NCBI RefSeq assembly: GCF_050433395.1
Contig: NZ_JBNPXH010000007.1
Coordinates: forward strand, 186,001-250,000
Length of the DNA stretch: 64,000 nt
Direction of reading: 5' to 3'
Origin: Mobilitalea torta
Lineage (GTDB): Bacteria; Bacillota; Clostridia; Lachnospirales; Lachnospiraceae
In this document: positions 42,159 through 50,163 of the stretch, piece after piece
How positions within the stretch are numbered: the stretch's first letter is position 1
Layout of the letters: the number at the start of each line of letters is the position of its first letter
Made by a program: the position numbers and the translations under genes
Notes under the pieces: model-generated
Told to the model about the DNA's origin: nothing
What the model saw: the letters and a program-made list of their open reading frames with translations, nothing else
Database searches by the model: none

Positions 42159-43384
42159 TTAATCAATTACAGCGAAAGTTCATTATGATTACCATGGCTT
42201 CCTTGTGTCTGGTCATGGTACTGCTGGTAGGAGCAATTAATATCATCAATTTCTACCGGACGGATCTGGATGCCGACAGAATCCTTCAGATGTTATCTGA
42301 GAACAAGGGAAAATTCCCTGAATTTGACCGGGGTATGGAGCCTCCCAGGGACAAACGGCCGGGCTTTGAGATGAATGAGGAGGCCAAATTTCAGACCAGA
42401 TATTTTTATGTCAAGCTGGATGAAGGAAAAGAAGTGGAGGAGATCAATACCAGCCATATCTCCGCGGTAGGATCAGGAGATGCCCTGGACTATGCCGAGG
42501 AGGTATTGGATTTGAAGAAGACCTCCGGGTATAAGGGAAATTATAAATACCGGATCATTGATACTCCGGATGGTTCCATGATTATTTTCCTTGACGTCAG
42601 AAACCAGATGCAGATGGTGATGTATTTCTTTCTCACCTCCTGCGGGGTGGCATTGGGAACCTTGCTGCTGGTGTTTATTCTGGTGTCCGTGTTTTCCAAA
42701 AGGGCAATTCATCCCATCGTCCAGAATATGGAGAAGCAGAAGCGTTTTATCACGGATGCCGGACATGAGATCAAGACCCCTATTGCAATTATTTCAGCTA
42801 ATGCCGATGTCCTGGAACTGACTTCCGGTGAGAACGAATGGATCATCAGCATCCGCAATCAGACCGCCCGCCTGGACAAGCTGGTGAAAAACCTGCTGCT
42901 CCTCTCCAGAATGGAGGAGGAGAATATTGAGATTACCTATCAGGATTTTGACATGAGCCAATGTGTTCAAAGCATTGCCGCATCCTTTCTTGCTGTGGCT
43001 GAGAGCCAGCATAAAAAACTGGATATTGATGTTGTTCCCCATATCCTTCTTCACGGAGATGAAGGCTGTATAGAGCAGCTGGTGTCCGCTCTGCTAGACA
43101 ATGCCATGAAATATTCCAATGACCGGGGAGTGATCCGAATCAGTCTTTCTCCATATAAGAGGGGGAGTAAGCTGGAGGTATATAATACGGCGGAGCATGT
43201 AGAAACCAAGGATTTAGACCGGTTCTTTGACCGTTTTTACCGGGCAGATGAATCCCGGTCCAGGGAAACAGGAGGTTATGGGATTGGCTTATCCATGGTG
43301 AAATCCATTGTCGAAGCTCACCACGGAAGGATCAGTATCCACAGCAATGACGGCAGGTCAGTAGTGTTTACAGTGATTTTATAA
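42155..43384 (+). CDS. Sensor histidine kinase
   Basis: A 409-aa membrane kinase with two spans (near residues 11-29 and 150-175) enclosing an outer sensor of about 120 residues. No HAMP domain is obvious. The phospho-accepting His is in DAGHEIKTPIAIISANADV (about residue 204), followed by the ATPase motifs DNAMKYS, the FDRFYRADESR region and GYGIGLSMV. It pairs with the preceding regulator. The signal is unknown; the downstream operon suggests a surface or polyphosphate-related stimulus. Confidence 0.94.
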   Translation: MINQLQRKFIMITMASLCLVMVLLVGAINIINFYRTDLDADRILQMLSENKGKFPEFDRGMEPPRDKRPGFEMNEEAKFQTRYFYVKLDEGKEVEEINTSHISAVGSGDALDYAEEVLDLKKTSGYKGNYKYRIIDTPDGSMIIFLDVRNQMQMVMYFFLTSCGVALGTLLLVFILVSVFSKRAIHPIVQNMEKQKRFITDAGHEIKTPIAIISANADVLELTSGENEWIISIRNQTARLDKLVKNLLLLSRMEEENIEITYQDFDMSQCVQSIAASFLAVAESQHKKLDIDVVPHILLHGDEGCIEQLVSALLDNAMKYSNDRGVIRISLSPYKRGSKLEVYNTAEHVETKDLDRFFDRFYRADESRSRETGGYGIGLSMVKSIVEAHHGRISIHSNDGRSVVFTVIL

Positions 43385-43415
43385 TACAAAGGATTAATGC
43401 TAGAAAATAAATTTA

Positions 43416-43459
43416 AAAAGGTGTACTTCAGCCGGATATCCGGCTGAAGTACACCTTTT
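43416..43459. terminator. Perfect 44-bp palindromic terminator
   Basis: A fully self-complementary sequence from AAAAGGTGTACTTC to its complement, centred on GGATATCC and ending in TTTT. It closes the two-component operon. Rho-independent action is likely, and the A-run/T-run symmetry would allow both directions. Confidence 0.8.
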
Positions 43460-43515
43460 ATGTGATTTCCTGGAGATATCTTGTTTTCCCGCTCATACTT
43501 TCATCCCCTTATAAA

Positions 43516-43571
43516 TTTAAAGTTATTTTATGGTTCGCTTTAAAGTTCCTTTAAGGTTGCCCCTTTACAAT
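43516..43571 (+). promoter_or_regulatory. Response-regulator repeats and promoter of the VTC operon
   Basis: TTTAAAGT at 43516-43523 and 43539-43546, and TTTAAGGT at 43550-43557. The last two are spaced by 11 bp and lie exactly 8 nt before the -10 box TACAAT (43566-43571), the same geometry as in the regulator's own promoter. Confidence 0.7.
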
Positions 43572-43631
43572 ATGCATATAGAAACCAACGACACAGGAAC
43601 AGGCGCAGAACATGCGTGAAAGGAGGACAGG

Positions 43632-44366
43632 ATGGGGCAATATCAAGGAACCTTCCAACGTTATGAAGAAAAATATCTGGTCAGCGAGATAAAATACCGG
43701 CTGCTCCGGCAGTGCCTTAAGGATAGGATGGCAGTGGATGAATATGGGGAGACCGCCATATGCAATATTTACTTTGATACGCCAACTCATTTATTAATCA
43801 GGAACTCCCTGGAGAAACCGGCTTATAAAGAAAAGCTCCGGCTTCGCAGCTACGGTATTCCCGGAGAGGGTGACAAGGTCTTCGTAGAGCTGAAGAAGAA
43901 ATACAAGGGCATCGTATATAAGAGGCGGGTGAAGCTGGAATTGAGCCAGGCGGAGCAGTATCTGTATTATCAAAAGCCCATGGAACAACCCTCTCAAATC
44001 ATGAAGGAAATTGATTGGTTTATGCGGTTTTATAAGGAGATAGAACCCTCCATGTACATCTCTTATCAGCGAACTGCCATGTACGGCATGGAGGATTCCC
44101 GGCTTAGAATCACCTTTGACCGGGATATCCTGTGGCGGGAGCAGGAGCTCTGGCTGGAATACGGGATATGGGGAAATCCGCTGCTGCAGCAGGGGGAACG
44201 GCTGATGGAGATCAAACTCCCGTATGCCATGCCGCTGTGGCTCTCCCGCATCCTGGACCAATTGGAGCTTTATCCGGTTTCCTTTTCAAAGTATGGAAAT
44301 GGATACCGGCGGTCGCTTGAAATGCTAAATCATAAGATAGAAAAAGGAGAAATATTATATGCTTAA
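43632..44366 (+). CDS. VTC-domain (polyphosphate polymerase-type) protein
   Basis: A 244-aa protein of the triphosphate-tunnel fold. Visible: FQRYEEKYLVSEIKYRLLRQCL, YFDTPTHLLIRNSLEKPAYKEKLRLRSYG (the basic YKEKLRLR segment), VFVELKKKYKGIVYKRRV and MEIKLPYAMPLWLS. In yeast such domains make polyphosphate; in bacteria the activity is rarely tested. It is followed by a DUF4956 membrane protein (8-nt overlap) and a carbohydrate-binding lipoprotein, an association common in Clostridia. aaaggaggacagg precedes the ATG. Confidence 0.88.
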   Translation: MGQYQGTFQRYEEKYLVSEIKYRLLRQCLKDRMAVDEYGETAICNIYFDTPTHLLIRNSLEKPAYKEKLRLRSYGIPGEGDKVFVELKKKYKGIVYKRRVKLELSQAEQYLYYQKPMEQPSQIMKEIDWFMRFYKEIEPSMYISYQRTAMYGMEDSRLRITFDRDILWREQELWLEYGIWGNPLLQQGERLMEIKLPYAMPLWLSRILDQLELYPVSFSKYGNGYRRSLEMLNHKIEKGEILYA

Positions 44367-45024
44367 TTCAATACTTACAGACAGTCTCACCATGGAAAAT
44401 TTTCTTATCTGTACCCTGGCCTCCCTGGTTCTTGGCGCGGCAATTGCCGGAGTGCACGGTTATTTTAACAGCAGCAGCAAGGGTTTTGTGATTACCATCG
44501 CGTTGCTTCCCTCCATCGTTCAAATGGTTATTATGCTGGTAAACGGCAATCTCGGTACCGGGGTGGCAGTCATGGGAGCCTTTAGCCTTGTGCGATTCCG
44601 CTCGGTTCCTGGTAATGCAAGGGAAATTAACAGCATCTTTCTGGCAATGGCAGTAGGGCTGGCAACCGGAACAGGATATATAACCGCGGCCTGTCTCTTT
44701 GTGCTGATTATCGGCGGAGCCAGCATCATATATAATCTGACAGGCTTCGGTGAAGTGAAGTCAAAGGAGAAGGAACTTAAAATAACGATTCCCGAAGGCT
44801 TGGATTATACCGGAATCTTCAATGATGTGTTTCAGCAGTATACAACAAAGTGTGAGCTGATCAAGGCAAAGACCTCCAACATGGGAAGCCTTTATAAGCT
44901 GGAATACCGGATTAAGCTCAGGAAGCCGGAGGAAGAGAAGCAATTTATTGACGAACTGCGCTGCAGAAATGGTAATCTGGAAATCAGCTGCGGAAGAATT
45001 GCATTCGGAAGCGATGAATTATAG
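44359..45024 (+). CDS. DUF4956 membrane protein
   Basis: A 221-aa membrane protein with about four spans in the first 140 residues and a cytoplasmic ferredoxin-like tail (LKITIPEGLDYTGIFNDVF onward). The GAFSLVRFRSVPGNAREI loop is typical of DUF4956. It overlaps the VTC gene by 8 nt and probably forms a complex with it, for instance as a channel or anchor. Function is otherwise unknown. Confidence 0.88.
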   Translation: MLNSILTDSLTMENFLICTLASLVLGAAIAGVHGYFNSSSKGFVITIALLPSIVQMVIMLVNGNLGTGVAVMGAFSLVRFRSVPGNAREINSIFLAMAVGLATGTGYITAACLFVLIIGGASIIYNLTGFGEVKSKEKELKITIPEGLDYTGIFNDVFQQYTTKCELIKAKTSNMGSLYKLEYRIKLRKPEEEKQFIDELRCRNGNLEISCGRIAFGSDEL

Positions 45025-45082
45025 ACGTGAGAAATCAATGGTAAAACAAAAGTTGATGCAATATGGAAAGCGAGGATATTAT

Positions 45083-46906
45083 ATGAAGCATAAAAGAATA
45101 AGTATAATAAGTGGAATTCTAATGATAGCCCTGATATTAACCGGATGTTCGTCCATGAATCAGAATACTCAGCAGAATACACAAACCGGTGGAACGCAGG
45201 ATCAGAAGGGAACAACGGAAGCACCGGTTACTGCTGCCGATTCTGTCACCGCAGTAGAGGTAAATAAAGAATTTACGGCAAGGGATCTGGAGGTGGGTTA
45301 TGAGGAAAGCAGCGCCGCACAGATTGAACTAAATGGAAGCAGCATAACAGTAACGGGTACGGGAGCTTCCGTGAAGGATCAGACCGTGACCATCAGCCGG
45401 GATGGCAGTTATGTAATTACAGGCAGCTTAGATAATGGGCAGATTATTGTAGATGCGGGAGATTTGGATAAAATTCAGCTGATTCTGAACGGAGCTGCCA
45501 TCCATAGTGCTTCCAATGCACCGATTTATATTAAAAATGCAGATAAGGTCTTCATTACCCTGCAGGAGGGAACGGACAACAGCTTAAGCGACGGCACGGA
45601 ATATGTGCAGACCGATGACAATAATGTGGACGGCGTAATCTTCAGCAAGGCGGATCTGACCCTGAACGGCTCCGGTTCCCTGACAATTCAGGCGAATTAT
45701 AAGCAGGGGATTGTCTCTAAGGATGATCTGGTATTTACCGGAGGCAGCTATAATATTACGGCGGTAAAGGATACCATCAATGGAAAGGACTGTATTAAAA
45801 TCAAGGACGGAAGCTTCACCTTAAGCGCCGATACAGGGAACGGACTCCAGTCCAAGAACAGTGATGACCCCACCAGGGGATATGTGTATATCTGCGGCGG
45901 AACCATAGATATTACCAAGAGTCAGGAAGGAATTGAAGGAACTGTAATTATCATAGAAGATGGAGCAATTGTAATCAACGCGGCAGATGACGGTTTGAAT
46001 GCGGCCAGCGCGAGTGCAGATACCACAGAGGGTGATACCACAACCTCCCTGTCTGCCGATACTCGAGAGCAATTTCCGGCTAGCACTGCAGAAAGTACTT
46101 CAGACAAAATCTCTGGTAATCTTCCCGGAACGAAATCTGGTGACGCCTCTGACAGCACTTCGGGAAATGTTCCTGGAACTGATTCTGGCAATGCTTTTAA
46201 CAATCCCAGTGGAAACCCTCCCGATGGTTCAAAAATCCCCTGGAACGGCACCGAGCCCTCCGGTGAAATTCCTGCTACTGGGGAGGGGGATATGAATCAA
46301 TGGCCCAGTGGCATGGGACAAAGCGGCGATTCTGTACCCTCTGACTGGACTCCTCCCGAGAATATGGGCCGGGGAGGATTTGGAGGAGAGAATCCCTTTG
46401 AATCAGATGACAATTGCTATATCTCCATCTCAGGAGGTACGCTGACCATTAACGCGGAAGGGGATGGAATAGACTCCAACGGTAATTTATATATCTCAGG
46501 AGGCACCATCTATGTGAACGGCCCCACCCAGAGTATGAACGGGAGTCTTGATTACGGCGGTGTAGGAGAGATCACAGGAGGAATCTTGATTGCGGCCGGA
46601 AGCGCAGGTATGTCCCAGGGCTTCACGGAATCCTCGTCCCAGTGTTCTCTGCTCTATGATCTGTCCTCTGCCAATGCGGCCGGCACCCAGATTATTCTGA
46701 CGGATTCTTCCGGTAAGAGTATCCTTAAGTTTATACCAGAGAAGCAATACCAGTCGGTAGTGCTCAGTTCCCCGGAAATGGTGCAGGGAGAGACCTACAC
46801 CCTGACCTGTGGTACCCAGACAGCAGAAATTACCCTGTCTTCCATTGTCACCAGCAACGGGCAGGGGAGGGGCTGGGGAATGGGGCAGAGGGGAGGGCGC
46901 CGTTAG
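45083..46906 (+). CDS. Carbohydrate-binding-domain (DUF4353-like) lipoprotein
   Basis: A 607-aa lipoprotein; the signal ends in LILTGCSS. The mature part has repeated beta-strand rungs (IQLILNGAAIHS, ADLTLNGSGSLTI, CIKIKDGSFTLSADTGNGLQS, YVYICGGTIDIT) like a right-handed beta-helix. A Ser/Gly/Pro/Asp-rich linker (about residues 320-430) divides the rungs, and the C-terminus is Gly/Arg-rich. ATG at 45083 has gcgagga upstream; the longer frame overlaps the DUF4956 gene. It is probably the surface component of the VTC operon. Confidence 0.85.
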   Translation: MKHKRISIISGILMIALILTGCSSMNQNTQQNTQTGGTQDQKGTTEAPVTAADSVTAVEVNKEFTARDLEVGYEESSAAQIELNGSSITVTGTGASVKDQTVTISRDGSYVITGSLDNGQIIVDAGDLDKIQLILNGAAIHSASNAPIYIKNADKVFITLQEGTDNSLSDGTEYVQTDDNNVDGVIFSKADLTLNGSGSLTIQANYKQGIVSKDDLVFTGGSYNITAVKDTINGKDCIKIKDGSFTLSADTGNGLQSKNSDDPTRGYVYICGGTIDITKSQEGIEGTVIIIEDGAIVINAADDGLNAASASADTTEGDTTTSLSADTREQFPASTAESTSDKISGNLPGTKSGDASDSTSGNVPGTDSGNAFNNPSGNPPDGSKIPWNGTEPSGEIPATGEGDMNQWPSGMGQSGDSVPSDWTPPENMGRGGFGGENPFESDDNCYISISGGTLTINAEGDGIDSNGNLYISGGTIYVNGPTQSMNGSLDYGGVGEITGGILIAAGSAGMSQGFTESSSQCSLLYDLSSANAAGTQIILTDSSGKSILKFIPEKQYQSVVLSSPEMVQGETYTLTCGTQTAEITLSSIVTSNGQGRGWGMGQRGGRR

Positions 46907-46975
46907 CCTTATGCATGTGTGAATGGCTGCAACATCCCCAATTAGAATAAAATAACAACAGACGGAGAATGAACA

Positions 46976-47004
46976 TTGCAATTGCATTTCATACATGCTA
47001 GAAT
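46976..47004 (+). promoter_or_regulatory. Promoter of the first LacI regulator gene
   Basis: TTGCAA at 46976-46981 and TAGAAT at 46999-47004 with a 17-bp spacer. The -35 lies in the palindrome TGCAATTGCA, and the imperfect palindrome ggttc...gaacc spans 47006-47024, either of which could be an operator. Confidence 0.5.
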
Positions 47005-47053
47005 AGGTTCATCGAAAGCGAACCAATATCACTACAGAGTAGACAGGTGAATT

Positions 47054-48031
47054 ATGATTATTGATGATATAGCCCAACAGCTTGGCGTTTCTAAAACAAC
47101 CGTTTCACGTGCGATAAACGGGACCGGACGTCTTTCGGAAGCAACACGCCAAAGAGTTCTTAATTACATTAAGGAGATCGGTTTTACTCCCAATGCTGCC
47201 GCAAAGAATCTTGCGACTACGAAGACCCATAATATCGCCTATGCAATGCCTCTCAACAGGGATTCAACGAGATCCTCGTACTTTTTGGAGTGCCTGTTTG
47301 GAGTATGTAAAACAGCTTCGGCAACCTTATACAATGTTTTTGTGGTCGGCGATGACTTTGAGGCGGTCAGCCAGATCGCCAGCAGCCGAAAAGCGGATGG
47401 TATCATTTTATCGCGCAATAAGATCGGAGAAGCCAACATGGAAAAGCTGGCTTCCACCGGGATTCCCATTGTGCTGACGGGCTCGACAAAGGTTCCCGGA
47501 GTTATTCAGATAAGCTATGATGCGCGGGCGGCTTTCCGGGATCTGACCTTACGATTGATGGGCCGTTGGAGCGGTGATTTTGGCTTAATCCTTACCCAGA
47601 CGGACTATCCGGCCAATATAACACGTGCCGACGGGTTTACAGACGCACATATCATCAAGGACAAGCAAACAATGATTATGGGAAATGCCGATACCGAGGA
47701 AGAGATTCTGGAGGCGTTTAACAAACTGTACCAAAGGGGAATACGAAATATAATATGTGGCGATGACGCGGTTTGTGTGACGTTGCTGAGCATAATCAAG
47801 GCTTACGATAGCTTTGACGCGAGTTACAGCCCCGGAAAATCAGGGCATGACGGAATTAATGTGGCCTCCTTTCACGGAAGCCATCATCTGACAACGTTTC
47901 ATCCTGAAATACCGCTGGTTGAACTGGCACCGGAACGATTGGGCAGTCTTGGCTGTAAGATACTGATCCATAAGATCGAGGGAAACGATGTTCCCGCAGA
48001 AACATTATTGGATTATAATCTTAAAATTTGA
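47054..48031 (+). CDS. LacI-family regulator 1
   Basis: A 325-aa regulator. The HTH is MIIDDIAQQLGVSKTTVSRAI, followed by the hinge NAAAKNLA and a periplasmic-binding-protein-like sensor. It lies 230 bp upstream of an importer operon on the same strand and is separated from it by a terminator. It probably represses that operon and is released by a galactan-derived sugar. It shares clear similarity with the regulator at 61423. Confidence 0.9.
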   Translation: MIIDDIAQQLGVSKTTVSRAINGTGRLSEATRQRVLNYIKEIGFTPNAAAKNLATTKTHNIAYAMPLNRDSTRSSYFLECLFGVCKTASATLYNVFVVGDDFEAVSQIASSRKADGIILSRNKIGEANMEKLASTGIPIVLTGSTKVPGVIQISYDARAAFRDLTLRLMGRWSGDFGLILTQTDYPANITRADGFTDAHIIKDKQTMIMGNADTEEEILEAFNKLYQRGIRNIICGDDAVCVTLLSIIKAYDSFDASYSPGKSGHDGINVASFHGSHHLTTFHPEIPLVELAPERLGSLGCKILIHKIEGNDVPAETLLDYNLKI

Positions 48032-48080
48032 GCAACTTTGTTTCGCAGAGTTGATTTGAACAACCGGTAAATCAAACAAT

Positions 48081-48131
48081 AAAAAAAGAGCATTCGCAGG
48101 AGAATTTCCATCTCATGGATGCTCTTTTTAT
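48081..48131 (+). terminator. Terminator of the first LacI gene
   Basis: Arms aaaaagagcat and atgctcttttt around a long loop, ending in TTTTTA. Confidence 0.75.
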
Positions 48132-48179
48132 TGTGCAAATTTTACGAACACGAGGCAGGAACTATATAGTTATTGTACA

Positions 48180-48208
48180 TTGACAGCAGAGTGTCCAGGC
48201 GATATACT
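48180..48208 (+). promoter_or_regulatory. Promoter of importer operon 1
   Basis: TTGACA at 48180-48185 and TATACT at 48203-48208 with a 17-bp spacer, about 50 bp before the first permease. Confidence 0.75.
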
Positions 48209-48213
48209 TAATG

Positions 48214-48231
48214 TGTGCAAGCGGTTGCGCA
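48214..48231. promoter_or_regulatory. LacI-type operator
   Basis: TGTGCAAGCGGTTGCGCA is palindromic at most positions and has the GCAANCGNTTGC core of LacI-family operators. It lies 5 bp after the -10 box, an ideal place for repression. The half-site GTGCAA occurs again at 48133-48138. Confidence 0.7.
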
Positions 48232-48259
48232 GTCTTTGGATCAAGGGAGGAATTAGCAA

Positions 48260-49186
48260 TTGAAAGGGAAAACAAATAATTTTTTATCAGATCTGAACAA
48301 AAATAAGGCATTTTTATTTATGCTGCTGCCTGCGATTGTATACATAATAATTTTCGCGTATCTGCCCATGTCCGGAATTATTCTGGCCTTCAAAAAGTAC
48401 ACCTATGCAGGAGGGATTTTTGGAAGCCCATGGAATGGACTTAAGAATTTCGAATTCTTTTTCAAATCCGGCAAAGCAGCTCTTGTGACACGGAATACCG
48501 TTTTGTACAACCTGCTGTTTATCGCATTCAATACCTTCCTGCAGATATCCGTCGCAATTCTTCTCACGGAGGTGAAGGGCAAGCATTTCAGGAAGATAAC
48601 CCAGTCCATGATGTTCCTGCCGTACTTCATATCCTGGGTCGTCGTATCCGTAATCGCATTTAACATTTTAAGCTATGATGTCGGGGTCATTAATTCCATC
48701 ATAACCAAGCTCGGCGGTGAGAAGATATCCTTCTACTCCAAGGCAGGGATCTGGCCGGCGATTTTGACCCTCTTCGGAGCCTGGAAGGGCGTAGGCTACG
48801 GCTCCATCCTCTATCTTGCGGCAATTATGGGCATCGATGTGCAGATTTATGAGGCGGCGCAAATTGATGGAGCAAATGTCTTTCAGCGGATCTTTAAGAT
48901 AACAATTCCCCAGATTATGCCGACTGTAATCATTCTTTTGCTTCTTGCCGTCGGCGGTATTTTCAGAGGCAACTTTGATATGTTCTACAACCTCATCGGA
49001 TCAAACGGCGTTTTATATAACGCAACGGATGTAATTGATACCTTCACCTTCCGCGCATTGATGACAAATTCTGATTTTGGTATGTCGGCTGCTTCCGGGC
49101 TCTACCAGTCGGTCAGCTGTTTCATTACAATCTTGATTGTTAATAAGCTGGTTAAGATGTACGAAAAAGATTACAGCTTATTTTAA
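48260..49186 (+). CDS. Sugar ABC transporter permease 1 (LplB type)
   Basis: A 308-aa permease with about six spans (AFLFMLLPAIVYIIIFAYLPM at the start). The EAA-type ATPase contact loop is YEAAQIDGANVFQRIFKITIP. It starts with TTG; gggagg lies 9 nt upstream and no better codon is near. It forms the importer with the next permease and the lipoprotein. No ATPase is encoded here, so a shared MsmX-type ATPase is expected elsewhere. Confidence 0.92.
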   Translation: MKGKTNNFLSDLNKNKAFLFMLLPAIVYIIIFAYLPMSGIILAFKKYTYAGGIFGSPWNGLKNFEFFFKSGKAALVTRNTVLYNLLFIAFNTFLQISVAILLTEVKGKHFRKITQSMMFLPYFISWVVVSVIAFNILSYDVGVINSIITKLGGEKISFYSKAGIWPAILTLFGAWKGVGYGSILYLAAIMGIDVQIYEAAQIDGANVFQRIFKITIPQIMPTVIILLLLAVGGIFRGNFDMFYNLIGSNGVLYNATDVIDTFTFRALMTNSDFGMSAASGLYQSVSCFITILIVNKLVKMYEKDYSLF

Positions 49187-49204
49187 GCGGGAAAGGAGAA
49201 GAGC

Positions 49205-50128
49205 ATGAGTATCAAGAAATCCAATACCATAAAGCGGGGAACCGACACAATGATCCTGCACACGATATCTTATATCTTTAATGGTTCCATCGCAATTTTA
49301 TGCCTGCTGCCCTTTATTATGATTATTTCCGCTTCCTTTTCGGATGAAATGGCGGTACAGCTGAACGGTTTTTCCCTTTTGCCGCAGAAATTTACCCTGG
49401 AGGCATATAAGCAGGTATTCGCCGAGCCCATGGTCATAGGAAGGGCGTACCTCATCACCATACTCCTTACGCTGTTGGGAACAGCCATAGGGCTGCTGTT
49501 CCAGTCCATGACGGCGTATGTGCTTTCCAGGCGGGATTTCAAATGGCGGAACGGTTTTTCCCTGTTCTTTTATATAACAACCTTATTTAACGGCGGACTG
49601 GTATCGTATTTTATATTGATGACACAGTATCTGCACATGAAGAACAATTACCTTGCGCTGTTTTTACCCCTTGCCTTCAGTGTATATAACCTGCTTGTTC
49701 TTAAGAGCTATATCCTGGGAATACCCAATGATCTCATCGATGCATCCAAAATTGACGGCTGCAGCGTGTTCCGGACTTATCTTTCCGTCGTGCTGCCTGT
49801 AATAAAGCCTGCGCTGGCTACCGTAGGGCTGTTTATAGCATTGGCCTACTGGAATGATTGGTACAGCGCAATGCTCTTTATTACCAATGATAAGATGAAA
49901 CCGCTGCAGTATATGCTTTATGAAAAAATCAATAATATTGAAGCTTATAAGCGGCTGATTGCCTCGGGGCTCAGCAAGAGCTCGGATGCTGTGAGCGCCC
50001 TCAGTCTGCCGACCCAGACTCTGAAGATGGCACTGACAGTAGTGGTCACAGGCCCCATCATATTGCTTTACCCCATCGTCCAGAAATACTATGTTCAAGG
50101 TATCACAATAGGCGCGGTTAAAGGTTAA
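49205..50128 (+). CDS. Sugar ABC transporter permease 2 (YtcP type)
   Basis: A 307-aa permease with six spans. The ATPase contact loop is IDASKIDGCSVFRTYLSVVLPV and the family tail YPIVQKYYVQGITIGAVKG is complete. ggaaaggagaagagc precedes the ATG. It pairs with the permease just upstream (18-nt gap). It is paralogous to the permease at 58675. Confidence 0.92.
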   Translation: MSIKKSNTIKRGTDTMILHTISYIFNGSIAILCLLPFIMIISASFSDEMAVQLNGFSLLPQKFTLEAYKQVFAEPMVIGRAYLITILLTLLGTAIGLLFQSMTAYVLSRRDFKWRNGFSLFFYITTLFNGGLVSYFILMTQYLHMKNNYLALFLPLAFSVYNLLVLKSYILGIPNDLIDASKIDGCSVFRTYLSVVLPVIKPALATVGLFIALAYWNDWYSAMLFITNDKMKPLQYMLYEKINNIEAYKRLIASGLSKSSDAVSALSLPTQTLKMALTVVVTGPIILLYPIVQKYYVQGITIGAVKG

Positions 50129-50163
50129 CCAAATAAATATCAAAGAAACAAGGAGGAGATCAA

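Noticed and set aside
43416..43459. A recombination or replication site
   Set aside because: The perfect palindrome ends with AAAA/TTTT and lies just after an operon, so a terminator is the simpler reading.
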